Positions 17,585 through 26,892 of a DNA stretch of 43,089 nt are shown here, piece after piece (position 1 is the first letter of the stretch; each line of letters starts with the position of its first letter). Made by a program: the position numbers and the translations under genes. The DNA comes from an uncultured Eubacteriales bacterium (GTDB lineage: Bacteria; Bacillota; Clostridia; Christensenellales; Aristaeellaceae), in the NCBI GenBank assembly GCA_902790495.1, contig CADASK010000025.1, positions 1 to 43,089 on the forward strand, written 5' to 3'. The notes under the pieces were generated by a model. The model ran no database searches, was not told the DNA's origin, and was given only the letters and a program-made list of their open reading frames with translations.

Positions 17585-20500
17585 ATGAAGATTGATCTGA
17601 CCTGCCCGGTGGAGGTCTGGAGCTGCTCGCTCCCCAGCGGCGCATCCACCTCCAGCGAGCTGACCCTCTATAACCTGACGGAAAAAACCATCACCTCGGT
17701 GGAGGTGACCCTCCTGTTTGAAAACCAGGCGGGCGAGGAGCTGACGCGTCTGATGGAGCGCGTGCGCGGACTCCGCGGCGAGGAGGCCCGCACCTTTGAC
17801 ATGCGCATCCAGACGCCCAGGGACGTGCTGGCCATGAAGCCCCAGCGCCTGGAGGTGCTGGTGGAGAAGGTCTGGTACGACGACAACAGCGCCTGGCGCC
17901 GGGGCAAGAGCCCGCTGGTGGAGTACCGCCCCAACAAGCTGCCCCACGGCCGCGAGCTGGAGCGCCTGCGCTTCGTGACCGGCGACAAGGCCTCCGGCTA
18001 CCCGGAGGACCAGGGCCGCGTGTGGGTGTGCGTCTGCGGACGGCCCAACGCCGAGGACGCTGCGGTCTGCTCGCGCTGCCGCCGGGATAGGGAGACCGTG
18101 TTCAGCCGCTTCAGCCGTGAGGCGGTGGACGCCGCGGTGGCCGCCCACGAGGGCGAGCTGCAGCAGAAGGCCCGCACGGCCCGGGAGGAGAGCTCCAGGC
18201 CAGAGGAGGACAGCACCGTCCAGCCCAGGGCCATCTCCCGCCGCAAGCAGCACAAGGGGCTGGCCATCGCCTGCGCGGCCGTGCTGGCCGTGGGCGCGGC
18301 GGGCTGGGCCGGGGTGACCTACGGCCTGCCCTACCTGCGCTACCGCCAGGCCATCGGTCAGCTGGAGAGCGGAAAATGGAGCGAGGCCCAGGAGGCCTTC
18401 GAGGCCATGGGCGATTACCAGGACGCGCCGTCCTACCTGCTGCAGGCGAAATACGCCGGGGCCCAGGCGGCGCTGGAGGCGGGCGACGCCGCCAGCCTGA
18501 TCACCGCGAAGGAGCGCTTCCTGGCCCTGGGGGATTACAGCGACAGCGCCGCCCAGGCCCAGGAGGCGGATTACCGCCGCGCGGCCCTGCTCTTCGGCGA
18601 GGGTGAGATCAGCGAGGCCGCCGACCTCTACAAGGCGCTGGGCGACTACCGCGACAGCGCGGATCAGCTGACCCGCTGCGCCTATGAGAAGGCGCGCCAG
18701 CTGCTGGAGAGCGGCCGGTGGAACGAGGCCCACGAGGCCTTCGCCGCCCTGGGCGACTACGAGGACAGCGCGACCCTGGCCCGTGAGGCCTGGTACCGCC
18801 CGGCGAAGACCGCCCTGGACGTGGGCAATCCCGACGAGGCGCTGGCCTGGCTGGACAAGTGCGGGGACTACCTGGACACCGCCACACTGATCCACCGCGC
18901 CCACTACCTCAAGGGCGAACAGCTCTACGCCGCTGGGGAGATGGCGGCCGCCGGCGAGCAGTTCCTGCTGGCCGAGGGCTATGAGGACGCCCAGGAGCAG
19001 GCGAGGCTGTGCATCTACACGCCCGCCGTGCAGGCCATGGACGCGAAGGACTGGCAGGGCGCGAAGGAACTGCTGGAGCGGATTTCCGACTACCGGGACG
19101 CCGCCGCGCGCATCCGCCTGTGCACGATTCGCCTGGCCAGCGAGGCGCTGAAGAACCGCGAGTGGACCCAGGCCGCCGAGCTGCTGGCCTCCCTGCCGGA
19201 CGACGACCCGGAGGCCGACATCCTGCGCAAGGCCTGCCTCTACGCCCAGGCGGACGCCGCCCTGACCGACGGCGACCTGGAGGGCGCCCGGGAGGGCTTT
19301 GCCGCTTTAGGAGACTACCAGGACGCGCCGGAGCGGGTGCAGGCCATCGCCATGGCCCAGGCCCAGGCATTAGAGGACGCGGGCCGGCTGCAGGAGGCCG
19401 TGGAGGCCTACACGCGCCTGAGCGAGGGCGACGATGACGCAGCCGCCCGGGCCCAGGCCCTGCGCTACACCCTGGCCGGCCAGTACGCCGGCAGCGGCGA
19501 GTGGGTCAAGGCCGCCGAGCTCTACGCGGCCCTGGGCGACTACAAGGACAGCCGGGATCAGCTGACCGCCGTGCGCTACGGCATGGCGAAGTCTCTGCTG
19601 GCATCCGGCGACAGCGCGAGCGCCAGGCTGCTCTTCGCCCAGCTGGGCGACTACAGCGACGCCAAGGCGCAGCTGATCGCCTGCGACTACGCCGCCGCCG
19701 GGAAGCTCGCGGAGGAGAAGAAGTACACAGAGGCCGCGGAGGCCTTTGACGCCCTGGGCGATTACCGCGACGCGGCCGCCCAGGCTGTGCTCATGCGCTA
19801 CCGTCAGGCGGAAGCGCTGGAGAACGAGGGCAAGAATGAGGAAGCCCTGACCGCCTTCGAGGCCCTGGGCGATTACAGCAACGCCGCGGGCCGCGCGCTG
19901 AACGTGCGCTGGAAGCTGGCGCGCGCCTTGGACAGCGCCGGGAAGATCGAGGAGGCCATCGCGGCCTTTGAGGCCCTGGGCGACGCGGAGGGCGCGGCGG
20001 AGGAGGCCCTGCGCCTGCGCTATGAGCTGGCGGAGAAGTACCTGAAGAACGGCGAGACGGATCAGGCCATCGCGGCCTTTGAGGCCCTGGCGGATTACAG
20101 CGACAGCGTTGCGCGGGTGCGGGAGATCCGCATGGGACGCGCCCGGGAGTTGGCCGTCGCCGGCAAGGTGGAGGAGGCCATCGCGGCCTATGAGGCCTTG
20201 GGTGACGACGAGGAGGCCCAGACGGCGGCCCGGGAGCTGCGCTACACCAGCGCGGTGGAGCTGACCGAGGCGGGCGACCTGGCCGGGGCCGCGGCCCTCT
20301 ACGCGGCCATGACGGACGATGAGGAGGCCCAGTCCCGGGCGAAGAGCCTGCGGACGCAGCACGCCGAGAAGCTGGCGGAGGCCGGCGACTATGCCGGAGC
20401 CATCGCGGCCTACGGTCTGCTGGGGGACGATGTGCAGGCGCTCACGCGGATCAGAGAGCTGCGCCACCTGCAGGCGGACAGCCTGGAGGCGGCCGGGGAC

Positions 20501-21442
20501 CTGCGCGGGGCCATCACGGCCTACGAGGCCATGGAGGAGGACGAGACCGCCCTGACGCGGGTGAAGGAGCTGCGCACGGAGTTGGCCGCCGCGATGGAGG
20601 CGGAGGGCCGCTTCGACGAGGCTGCGGAGCTCTACACCGCCCTGGGCGAGACGGAGAAGGCGGACGCCGTGCGCTACGCCGCCGCGGAGGCGCTGCTGGC
20701 GGAGGGGAAGAAGACCGAGGCCGCCGCCGCCTTCGACGCCCTGGCGGAGGTGAAGGACGCCGCCGACCGGGCGAAGGACATCCGCAGAGAGATCGCCAAG
20801 GAGGCCCTGGAGGCCGGCGACTACGAGACGGCCATCGCCGCCTACCGGCAGGCCGGTGACGAGGCCGCCGCCGCGGAGGCCGTGATCCGGCAGGAGGACA
20901 GCGTGTGGGCCGCCCCGGCGGAGACCGCGCGGAAGGCCCTGGAGGCCGGGCGCTGGGCCCAGGCCGCCGCCACCCTGGACAAGGTGGACTGGAGCAGGCT
21001 GCCCGAGCGCTACGCCGATCTCGGCGAGACCTACATTCGGGCGTGCTACCTGGAGGGCTGCCGCCTGATGGACGGCGAGGACTTTGCGCGCGCCTACCCC
21101 TACCTGCAGCGCTGCGCGGGCTATGAGGACACCGACGAGCGCATGGCGCGCACGGGCTGGGCGATCCTTGGCACCTGGCGCGGGGACGGCCACACGCTGA
21201 TCCTGCGCGGGGACGGCACGGGCGCCGTGGACGGCGTGCCGATGGAATGGACGCTCAGCGGCTACAACCTGCAGATCGGTGAGGAGACCGCCTTCAAGCT
21301 GTCCCTGCTGCAGGGCGGGCTGCTCACCCTGCGCGACGTGCGCGGCGAGACGGAGGCCGTCTGGAGCCTGAAGCGCACCGCGCCGGACGCTGTGCTGCCG
21401 CTGCCCAGCGCCGCCCTGAGACTGGAGGTCGTGAAGCCGTGA
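17585..21442 (+). CDS. giant zinc-ribbon, single-pass membrane protein with about 24 TPR-like repeats
   Basis: A 1285-residue protein. Residues 1-115 form a beta-rich domain. A CxC...CxxC zinc ribbon (Cys 149, 151, 162, 165) follows. A basic stretch (219-224) precedes one membrane helix (about 225-246), suggesting N-in, C-out. Residues 253 to about 1170 are around 24 helical repeats of 36-38 residues, with core pattern Y..A..L...G...EA...F.ALGDY.DS.......R. Repeats 3-6 and 9-16 are most regular; later ones lose the GDY signature. A beta domain (about 1180-1285, starting GTWRGDGHTLIL) closes the protein. An AAGGAG site precedes the ATG. Its stop overlaps the next start by four bases. I infer a surface scaffold with a cytoplasmic sensing or docking head; the function is unknown. 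Confidence 0.88.
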   Translation: MKIDLTCPVEVWSCSLPSGASTSSELTLYNLTEKTITSVEVTLLFENQAGEELTRLMERVRGLRGEEARTFDMRIQTPRDVLAMKPQRLEVLVEKVWYDDNSAWRRGKSPLVEYRPNKLPHGRELERLRFVTGDKASGYPEDQGRVWVCVCGRPNAEDAAVCSRCRRDRETVFSRFSREAVDAAVAAHEGELQQKARTAREESSRPEEDSTVQPRAISRRKQHKGLAIACAAVLAVGAAGWAGVTYGLPYLRYRQAIGQLESGKWSEAQEAFEAMGDYQDAPSYLLQAKYAGAQAALEAGDAASLITAKERFLALGDYSDSAAQAQEADYRRAALLFGEGEISEAADLYKALGDYRDSADQLTRCAYEKARQLLESGRWNEAHEAFAALGDYEDSATLAREAWYRPAKTALDVGNPDEALAWLDKCGDYLDTATLIHRAHYLKGEQLYAAGEMAAAGEQFLLAEGYEDAQEQARLCIYTPAVQAMDAKDWQGAKELLERISDYRDAAARIRLCTIRLASEALKNREWTQAAELLASLPDDDPEADILRKACLYAQADAALTDGDLEGAREGFAALGDYQDAPERVQAIAMAQAQALEDAGRLQEAVEAYTRLSEGDDDAAARAQALRYTLAGQYAGSGEWVKAAELYAALGDYKDSRDQLTAVRYGMAKSLLASGDSASARLLFAQLGDYSDAKAQLIACDYAAAGKLAEEKKYTEAAEAFDALGDYRDAAAQAVLMRYRQAEALENEGKNEEALTAFEALGDYSNAAGRALNVRWKLARALDSAGKIEEAIAAFEALGDAEGAAEEALRLRYELAEKYLKNGETDQAIAAFEALADYSDSVARVREIRMGRARELAVAGKVEEAIAAYEALGDDEEAQTAARELRYTSAVELTEAGDLAGAAALYAAMTDDEEAQSRAKSLRTQHAEKLAEAGDYAGAIAAYGLLGDDVQALTRIRELRHLQADSLEAAGDLRGAITAYEAMEEDETALTRVKELRTELAAAMEAEGRFDEAAELYTALGETEKADAVRYAAAEALLAEGKKTEAAAAFDALAEVKDAADRAKDIRREIAKEALEAGDYETAIAAYRQAGDEAAAAEAVIRQEDSVWAAPAETARKALEAGRWAQAAATLDKVDWSRLPERYADLGETYIRACYLEGCRLMDGEDFARAYPYLQRCAGYEDTDERMARTGWAILGTWRGDGHTLILRGDGTGAVDGVPMEWTLSGYNLQIGEETAFKLSLLQGGLLTLRDVRGETEAVWSLKRTAPDAVLPLPSAALRLEVVKP

Positions 21443-22050
21443 AGTGTGTGAAAAGACTTGCCAGCGCCCTGCTGGCGCTGCTGCTGGCCTGCGCCGGGTG
21501 CATGGCGGAGGAGGAAGAAACCCAGGACGCCCTCAGCAACCTGGCCGTGCTCTCCGAGTCCATCGGTGTCGCCGTGGAGCTGCCCGCCGGCGTGATGACG
21601 CTGAACGTGGAGAATGCGACGAACGACATGTACCGGGCGGTCGGGCTGAATCCCGAGGCGGCGCGGACCGCCTTCGCGGAAGGCAACGTGGCCATCTGGG
21701 CCGCGCCGGAGGATTACAGCTGGACGCTGACGGTCTCGGGCGAGCCCTTCGAAGACAAGGATTACAGCGATGTGACCGGGGCCACGCTCTTCATGCTGCT
21801 CAACCTATGGCGGCAGAACCTGGAGGCCGTGGGCGGCACCGCAGACACGTGCACCCTTTTCGACGGCTCCGACACCCGCTGGCTCCACATGACCTATGAG
21901 CTGAACGGCATGTATGTCTCCCAGTATGAGACTGTGGATCACGGGCTGAAGCTGGACTTCCGGCTGGTCTCCGCAGTCCCTCTGACGGAGGTGGACCGCA
22001 TCCTGATGGATTCGGTGGTGTACCACAGCCGGGTGAAACCGGAGGAGTGA
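21439..22050 (+). CDS. small exported protein coupled to the TPR protein, possible lipoprotein
   Basis: The 203-residue product begins at GTG 21439, inside the stop of the TPR gene (GTGA), with GGAGGT (21424-21429) ahead, so the two are translationally coupled. The N-terminus is a signal peptide with LLAC and CAGC motifs. Either Cys could be lipidated, although neither matches a lipobox perfectly. The mature part is about 175 residues, acidic, with a WTLTVSG and a LHMTYELNGMYVSQYET segment, and no recognised family. The coupling suggests it works with the TPR-bearing outer part of its neighbour at the cell surface (inference). Confidence 0.8.
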   Translation: MKCVKRLASALLALLLACAGCMAEEEETQDALSNLAVLSESIGVAVELPAGVMTLNVENATNDMYRAVGLNPEAARTAFAEGNVAIWAAPEDYSWTLTVSGEPFEDKDYSDVTGATLFMLLNLWRQNLEAVGGTADTCTLFDGSDTRWLHMTYELNGMYVSQYETVDHGLKLDFRLVSAVPLTEVDRILMDSVVYHSRVKPEE

Positions 22051-22079
22051 TGGGGTACTCTCATCGGTAAGGAGATGCT

Positions 22080-22140
22080 GCGAAGGGGTGCAGGGGGCGA
22101 TCGCAAAGCCCCCTGCCCGCGCCTACAGGCGCGGAATCCC
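22080..22140 (+). repeat. type A repeat, copy 7
   Basis: Stem 1 GCAGGGGGC (22090-22098) pairs with GCCCCCTGC (22108-22116) around GATCGCAAA. Stem 2 CCGCGCC/GGCGCGG has loop TACA in place of CGCA. The outer helix is GGGGT/ATCCC. Confidence 0.87.
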
Positions 22141-22188
22141 TCATCCGGCGCTGCGCGCCACCTTCCCCCGGAGGGGGAAGGCTGACAG
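22138..22188 (+). repeat. type C intergenic repeat
   Basis: A 50-bp element directly after type A copy 7, with hairpins GGCGC/GCGCC and CCTTCCCCC/GGGGGAAGG. Its layout resembles type B but the sequence differs. It is the only copy in the window. Confidence 0.6.
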
Positions 22189-22217
22189 TTGCATACCAGA
22201 GCATAGCAAATTATAGA

Positions 22218-22273
22218 GAGCAATAGAAAAGCAGAGACCCATCATCAGCGGGACTCTGCTTTTTCTGTTGCTC
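22218..22273. terminator. long bidirectional terminator between convergent genes
   Basis: GAGCAATAGAAAAGCAGAG (22218-22236) pairs almost completely with 22254-22273, which is its reverse complement with one mismatch and one extra base. A-rich and T-rich flanks make it usable by the plus-strand unit ending at 22050 and by polC on the minus strand. Confidence 0.88.
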
Positions 22274-22277
22274 TTTA

Positions 22278-25200
22278 TCAGCCGAACATGGAGACCTGGC
22301 TGGTCTCCTCCAGGCCTTCGAGGCTGCCGTGGGCGCGCAGCAGGTCGATGACGCCCTGGCTGACGTGGGCGCGGCTGCGCAGATCCTCCACGGAGAGGAA
22401 CTCGCCGTCCTTGCGGGCCTCCACGATGGGCACCGCGGCGCTTTCGCCCAGACCCACCAGGGACATGAACGGGCAGCGCAGGTTGCCGTCCTCGATCACG
22501 AAGGTCTTCACGGTGCTCTTGTACAGGTCCACCGGCAGGAAGCGGATGCCGCGCATGTTCATCTCCAGCACCAGCTCCAGGGCGGTCTGCTGCTCCTTGT
22601 CCTTGGCGGCGGACTGCTCCTTCTCCTTGCTCTGGTGGGCGGTGTCCTTGTCGCCGCTGTTCTTGCCGCGGATGGCGCGGATCTTCTCCCGGCAGGTCTC
22701 GGGGTCGATCAGCATGGTGGCCGCGTCGAAGCCGTCGCCGCGCACGGTGAAGTAGGCCGCGTAGTAGGCGGCGGGGTAGTGCACCTTGAACCAGGCCACG
22801 CGCAGGGACATGGTGACGTAGGCCACGGCGTGTCCCTTGGGGAACATATACTTGATCTTCCTGCAGGAGTCCAGGAACCAGTCGGGCACGTTGTGCTCGA
22901 TCATGGCCTGCTCCATCTCGGGCTTGAGGCCCTTGCCCTTGCGCACGCTCTCCATGGTGGTGAAGGACAGCTTCGGCGGCACGCCCATGCTCATGAGGTA
23001 GTTCATGATGTCGTCGCGGCAGCACACGCACTCGGACAGGGTGGCGGTGCCGGAGGTGATGATGTCCTTGGCGTTGCCCAGCCACACGTCGGTGCCGTGG
23101 CTCAGGCCGGAGATGCGCAGCAGCTCCTCCATGGTGGAGGGCATGGTGTCGTCCAGCATGCCGCGCACGAAGCCCGTGCCGAACTCTGGCACGCCGTAGG
23201 TGCCCGTGTTGCAGAGAATCTCCTCCTCCGTGACGCCCAGGGCCTCCGGGCTGTGGAAGAGGCTGCGCACGGCGGGGTCGTCCAGGGGCACGTCGGTGAA
23301 GTGGATGCCGGTCAGCTCCTCCAGCACGTGCATCATGGTCGGGTCGTCGTGGCCGAGACAGTCCAGCTTGACCAGGATATCGTGCATGGAGTTGAAGTCG
23401 AAGTGGGTGGTGGTGAAGTCGCTGTCCAGGTCGTCGGCGGGGTGCTGCACGGCGGTGAACTGGTAGATCTCGTACTCCTTGGGCACCACGACCATGCCGC
23501 CGGGGTGCTGGCCGGTGGTGCGCTTCACGCCGCAGCAGCCCTGCACGAGGCGCTCCTTCTCCGTGTTGCCCACGGTGATGCCGCGCTCCTCCAGGTACTT
23601 GCTGACGTAGCCGTAGGCGATCTTGTCCTTCACGTCGGAGATGGTGCCGGCGCGGAACACGTGGTCGTGGCCGAAGAGCTCCTCCACGTAGTGGTGGGCG
23701 CGGTTCTGCTCCTCGCCGGAGAAGTTCAGGTCGATATCAGGCACCTTGTCACCCTCGAAGCCCAGGAAGACTTCGAAGGGGATGTCAAAGCCGTCCTTGA
23801 CCAGGGGACGGGAGCAGATGGGGCAGTCCCGGTCCGGCAGGTCGACGCCCACGTGGTAGCGCTTGATGTCCACGTCGAAGAAGCCCCGGTGGCAGTAGGG
23901 GCAGCGGTAGTGGGGCGGAAGGGCGTTGACCTCGGTGATGTTGCACATGCGCGCCACCAGCGAGGAGCCGACGGAGCCGCGGCTGCCCACCAGGTAGCCG
24001 TCCTCGATGGACTTGGCCACCAGGCGCTCGGCGATGTTGTACAGGGTGCAGTAGCCGTAGCCGACGATGGACTTCAGCTCCTTCTCCAGGCGCTTCTGCA
24101 CGATCTCCGGCAGGGGATCGCCGTACATCTCCTTCGCGTTGCCCCAGGTCATGCGCTGGATGTTCTCCTCGGCGTCGTCCCAGTGGGGCTGGAAGGTGTC
24201 CTTGCCCTCCGGGTGCACCGGGAACAGGCGCAGGCTCTCCACCTGGTCGGCGATCTTCTGCGGGTTGGTGATGACCACCTCGCGACACTTCTCCGGGCCC
24301 AGGTAGGCGAACTCATCCAGCATCTCCCGGGTGGTCTTGAAGTACAGCGGGGGCTGCTGGTCGCAGTCCTCGTAGCCCATGCTGGCCTGGATGATGGCGC
24401 GGTTGATGGCGTTGTGGGGGTCGATGAAGTGCACGTCGCCCGTGGCCACCACTGGCTTGCCCAGCTCCTCGCCCAGGCGGACGATCTTGCGGTTGATCTC
24501 CCGCAGCTCCTCCTCGTCCTTCACCTCGCCCGTGCGGATGAGGAAGGCGTTGTTGCCGATGGGCTGGATCTCCAGGTAGTCGTACCAGGAGGCGATGCGC
24601 TTGAGCTTCTCCCAGTCCTCGCCGGCCAGCACCGCGCGGAAGAGCTCGCCGGCCTCGCAGGCGCTGCCGAGGATGAGGCCCTTGCGGTTCTGCTCAATGA
24701 CGGAGCGCGGCATGTGAGGACGGCGGCGGAAGTATTCCAAGTGGCTGATGGAGACCAGGCGGTTCAGGTTGACCAGGCCCTCCTGGGTCGCCGCCAGCAG
24801 GATGATGTGCCAGCTCTCACCGATGGCGCCGCCGTGCAGGGTGTTGAGATTCCGCAGGGTGCGCAGGCCCTGCTCCTTGGCGGCCTCGTTCATCTTGGCC
24901 AGACACTGGGCGGTGGCGGTGGCGTCGTGCACGGCGCGGTGGGCGTTTTTCAGGCTGACGCCCAGCTTCTTGCACAGGGTGCCCAGCTTGTGGGTCTTCA
25001 TGTCCGGGTAGAGCTTGCGGCAGTAGGTGAGGGTGTCCAGCACGGGCGCGTTGAAGCTCTGGCCCAGGCGGTGCAGCTCGGCCCGCAGCAGGGCCCCGTC
25101 GAAGGAGGCGTTGTGGGCGGCGATGGGGCAGTCGCCGATGAAGGCCATCAGCTTCGGGATGGCGGTGTCGGCGCTCTCCTTGTCCGCGAGCATCATGTCG

Positions 25201-26762
25201 GTGATGCCGGTCAGCTGGCTGACCTTCTCCGGCAGGGGCTCGTGGGGATTGACCAGCAGGGAGAAGGTGTCCTCCACCACACCGCCGCGCAGGCGCACCG
25301 CGCCGATCTCGATGACGCGGCAGGTGCGGGTGTTCAGGCCCGTGGACTCAAAGTCCAGCACGACGATGGGGTCGTCCAGGGAGCGGTCGTCCGCGTCCTC
25401 CACGATGGGGCGCTCGTCCACTAAATAGCCCTCGCAGCCGGGCAGCAGCTTGATCTTGTTGGCCTTGGCGGCGTTGAAGGCCTTGGGGAAGGCCTGCAGC
25501 ACGCCGTGGTCGGTGATGGCGACGGCGGGATGTCCCCACTTGGCCGCCCTGGCAATCAGCTTGTCCGCGCCGGTGAGGCCGTCCATGGTGGACATGTTGG
25601 TGTGCATGTGCAGCTCCACGCGCTTCTCCGGCTCGTTGTCCTCGCGCTCGATCTTCTGCATGGGCACCAGGTCGCGCACGGTGATGGCCAGCTCCCGGGA
25701 AAAGCTGTCGTACATGCACTCGCCGCGCACCTTCACGTTCATGCCGACCTGGATGCGGTCGATCTTCTCCTGCACGGCCTTGCGCTCCTCGTCGGTGATG
25801 GGACGCTCGTCCTCCTCCTCGCCGCGCCGGCGGAAGCCCTTGCGGTAGCGCAGGAAGGACTTGCAGAGGATGGAGGACGTGTAGTCGGTGACGCAGAAGG
25901 TGACCAGCACGGTCTCGCCGCCGCGCAGCTCCTTGGTCTCCACCTTGAAGATGTCGCCCTGCACGGTCACCAGGCCCGTGTCGCTGCTCAGGCCCTTCAT
26001 CTCCACCGGCGGGTCTGCTACGCCGCGGCCCAGGATCGGCTTGCCGATGACCGTGTCCGTCATCTCCGGGATGAAGGGATTCTTCTCCTTCTCGGGCTTT
26101 TCCGCCTTCTCCGCCCGTTTGGCCTTGGCGGCCTCGCGCTTCTTCTCGTCGGCGGGGGTCTTGGGGGCCTTCGGTTCCTTCTTCGCCCCTTCCTCGCCGT
26201 AGCGCTCGCGCAGCTCCTGCACGGTGATGGGCTTGCGGGCCTCGTCGGCGGCCTTGCGCATCTCGGCGATGTGCTTCTCCTGGTCGCCGTCCACGGTCAG
26301 CTCCACCTTCACGTCCACCGCGAAGATGTCCTTCACGGCCTGGGCCAGGCGGGCGGAGGCGTTCTGCCGGGCCATGTACTCCATGGAGAAGGTGTCCGGG
26401 AAGGTCAGGGTGACGAGGTCGCCGGCGCAGCGCCAGCCGATGTGATCCATCCAGCTGGTGGAGGCGGGGTAGTTGCGCTTGAGAAAATCCACCAGCACCT
26501 GGCGGTAATCGTCGATGTGGGCGCGGAAATCATCGCCCAGGGCCGGCGACACCACGCGCAGGGCCAGTGCGCTCTGGTGAAAGACGCGCCGCAAAAGGGC
26601 CTCCAGCCGAAGGAAGGTGGCCTCCTCCACCAGCTTGGTGGATTCAAAGGTGATGTAGGCCTTGTTCTGGGCCGTGACATAGACCACGCGCGGCGCGTTC
26701 AGGCACCCGGTCAGGTGCGGAAACTCTGCGTAGATCTGGCTTAAAAGATCATCGTAGCTCAC
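22278..26762 (-). CDS. polC: DNA polymerase III alpha subunit, PolC type
   Basis: The replicative polymerase of Firmicutes, combining synthesis and proofreading. The 1494-residue product has an N-terminal domain, an OB region, a PHP domain starting at VELHMHTNMSTMDGL (about residue 382) split by a DnaQ-type 3'-5' exonuclease (VLDFESTGLNTRTCRVIEIGAV, about 470-640), a Cys-rich zinc module (CPYC and CPIC, about 950-990), the polymerase palm with PDIDLNFSG near 1010, and a helix-hairpin-helix end. A Lys/Glu-rich linker lies around 195-230. The start is GTG at 26762 with AAGGAG nine bases upstream. It follows the HAD-Tmk gene with a type A repeat between, and ends at a strong terminator. Confidence 0.98.
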   Translation of the reverse strand: MSYDDLLSQIYAEFPHLTGCLNAPRVVYVTAQNKAYITFESTKLVEEATFLRLEALLRRVFHQSALALRVVSPALGDDFRAHIDDYRQVLVDFLKRNYPASTSWMDHIGWRCAGDLVTLTFPDTFSMEYMARQNASARLAQAVKDIFAVDVKVELTVDGDQEKHIAEMRKAADEARKPITVQELRERYGEEGAKKEPKAPKTPADEKKREAAKAKRAEKAEKPEKEKNPFIPEMTDTVIGKPILGRGVADPPVEMKGLSSDTGLVTVQGDIFKVETKELRGGETVLVTFCVTDYTSSILCKSFLRYRKGFRRRGEEEDERPITDEERKAVQEKIDRIQVGMNVKVRGECMYDSFSRELAITVRDLVPMQKIEREDNEPEKRVELHMHTNMSTMDGLTGADKLIARAAKWGHPAVAITDHGVLQAFPKAFNAAKANKIKLLPGCEGYLVDERPIVEDADDRSLDDPIVVLDFESTGLNTRTCRVIEIGAVRLRGGVVEDTFSLLVNPHEPLPEKVSQLTGITDMMLADKESADTAIPKLMAFIGDCPIAAHNASFDGALLRAELHRLGQSFNAPVLDTLTYCRKLYPDMKTHKLGTLCKKLGVSLKNAHRAVHDATATAQCLAKMNEAAKEQGLRTLRNLNTLHGGAIGESWHIILLAATQEGLVNLNRLVSISHLEYFRRRPHMPRSVIEQNRKGLILGSACEAGELFRAVLAGEDWEKLKRIASWYDYLEIQPIGNNAFLIRTGEVKDEEELREINRKIVRLGEELGKPVVATGDVHFIDPHNAINRAIIQASMGYEDCDQQPPLYFKTTREMLDEFAYLGPEKCREVVITNPQKIADQVESLRLFPVHPEGKDTFQPHWDDAEENIQRMTWGNAKEMYGDPLPEIVQKRLEKELKSIVGYGYCTLYNIAERLVAKSIEDGYLVGSRGSVGSSLVARMCNITEVNALPPHYRCPYCHRGFFDVDIKRYHVGVDLPDRDCPICSRPLVKDGFDIPFEVFLGFEGDKVPDIDLNFSGEEQNRAHHYVEELFGHDHVFRAGTISDVKDKIAYGYVSKYLEERGITVGNTEKERLVQGCCGVKRTTGQHPGGMVVVPKEYEIYQFTAVQHPADDLDSDFTTTHFDFNSMHDILVKLDCLGHDDPTMMHVLEELTGIHFTDVPLDDPAVRSLFHSPEALGVTEEEILCNTGTYGVPEFGTGFVRGMLDDTMPSTMEELLRISGLSHGTDVWLGNAKDIITSGTATLSECVCCRDDIMNYLMSMGVPPKLSFTTMESVRKGKGLKPEMEQAMIEHNVPDWFLDSCRKIKYMFPKGHAVAYVTMSLRVAWFKVHYPAAYYAAYFTVRGDGFDAATMLIDPETCREKIRAIRGKNSGDKDTAHQSKEKEQSAAKDKEQQTALELVLEMNMRGIRFLPVDLYKSTVKTFVIEDGNLRCPFMSLVGLGESAAVPIVEARKDGEFLSVEDLRSRAHVSQGVIDLLRAHGSLEGLEETSQVSMFG

Positions 26763-26814
26763 GGAGCGTTTCTCCTTGGCATATCATTGCAAAGAGCCCA
26801 TGTAACATTCGGCT

Positions 26815-26877
26815 GCGAAGGGTTGTCAGGGGCGATCGCAAAGCCCCTGACCCGCGCCCGCAGGCGCGGAATCTCCG
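26815..26877 (+). repeat. type A repeat, copy 8
   Basis: Stem 1 GTCAGGGGC/GCCCCTGAC around GATCGCAAA, stem 2 CCGCGCC/GGCGCGG around CGCA, outer helix GGGTT/AATCT. It lies between tmk and polC, in opposite orientation to both. Confidence 0.87.
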
Positions 26878-26892
26878 CAGATGAAATGCACA

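Noticed and set aside
18340-21130. DNA tandem repeat or CRISPR in the repeated GGCGACTAC region
   Set aside because: It is a protein-level repeat (36-38 codons) with diverged DNA inside a continuous reading frame.
22329-25424. Plus-strand open frame (1031 aa) antisense to polC
   Set aside because: Shadow of polC, with no domain or ribosome site.
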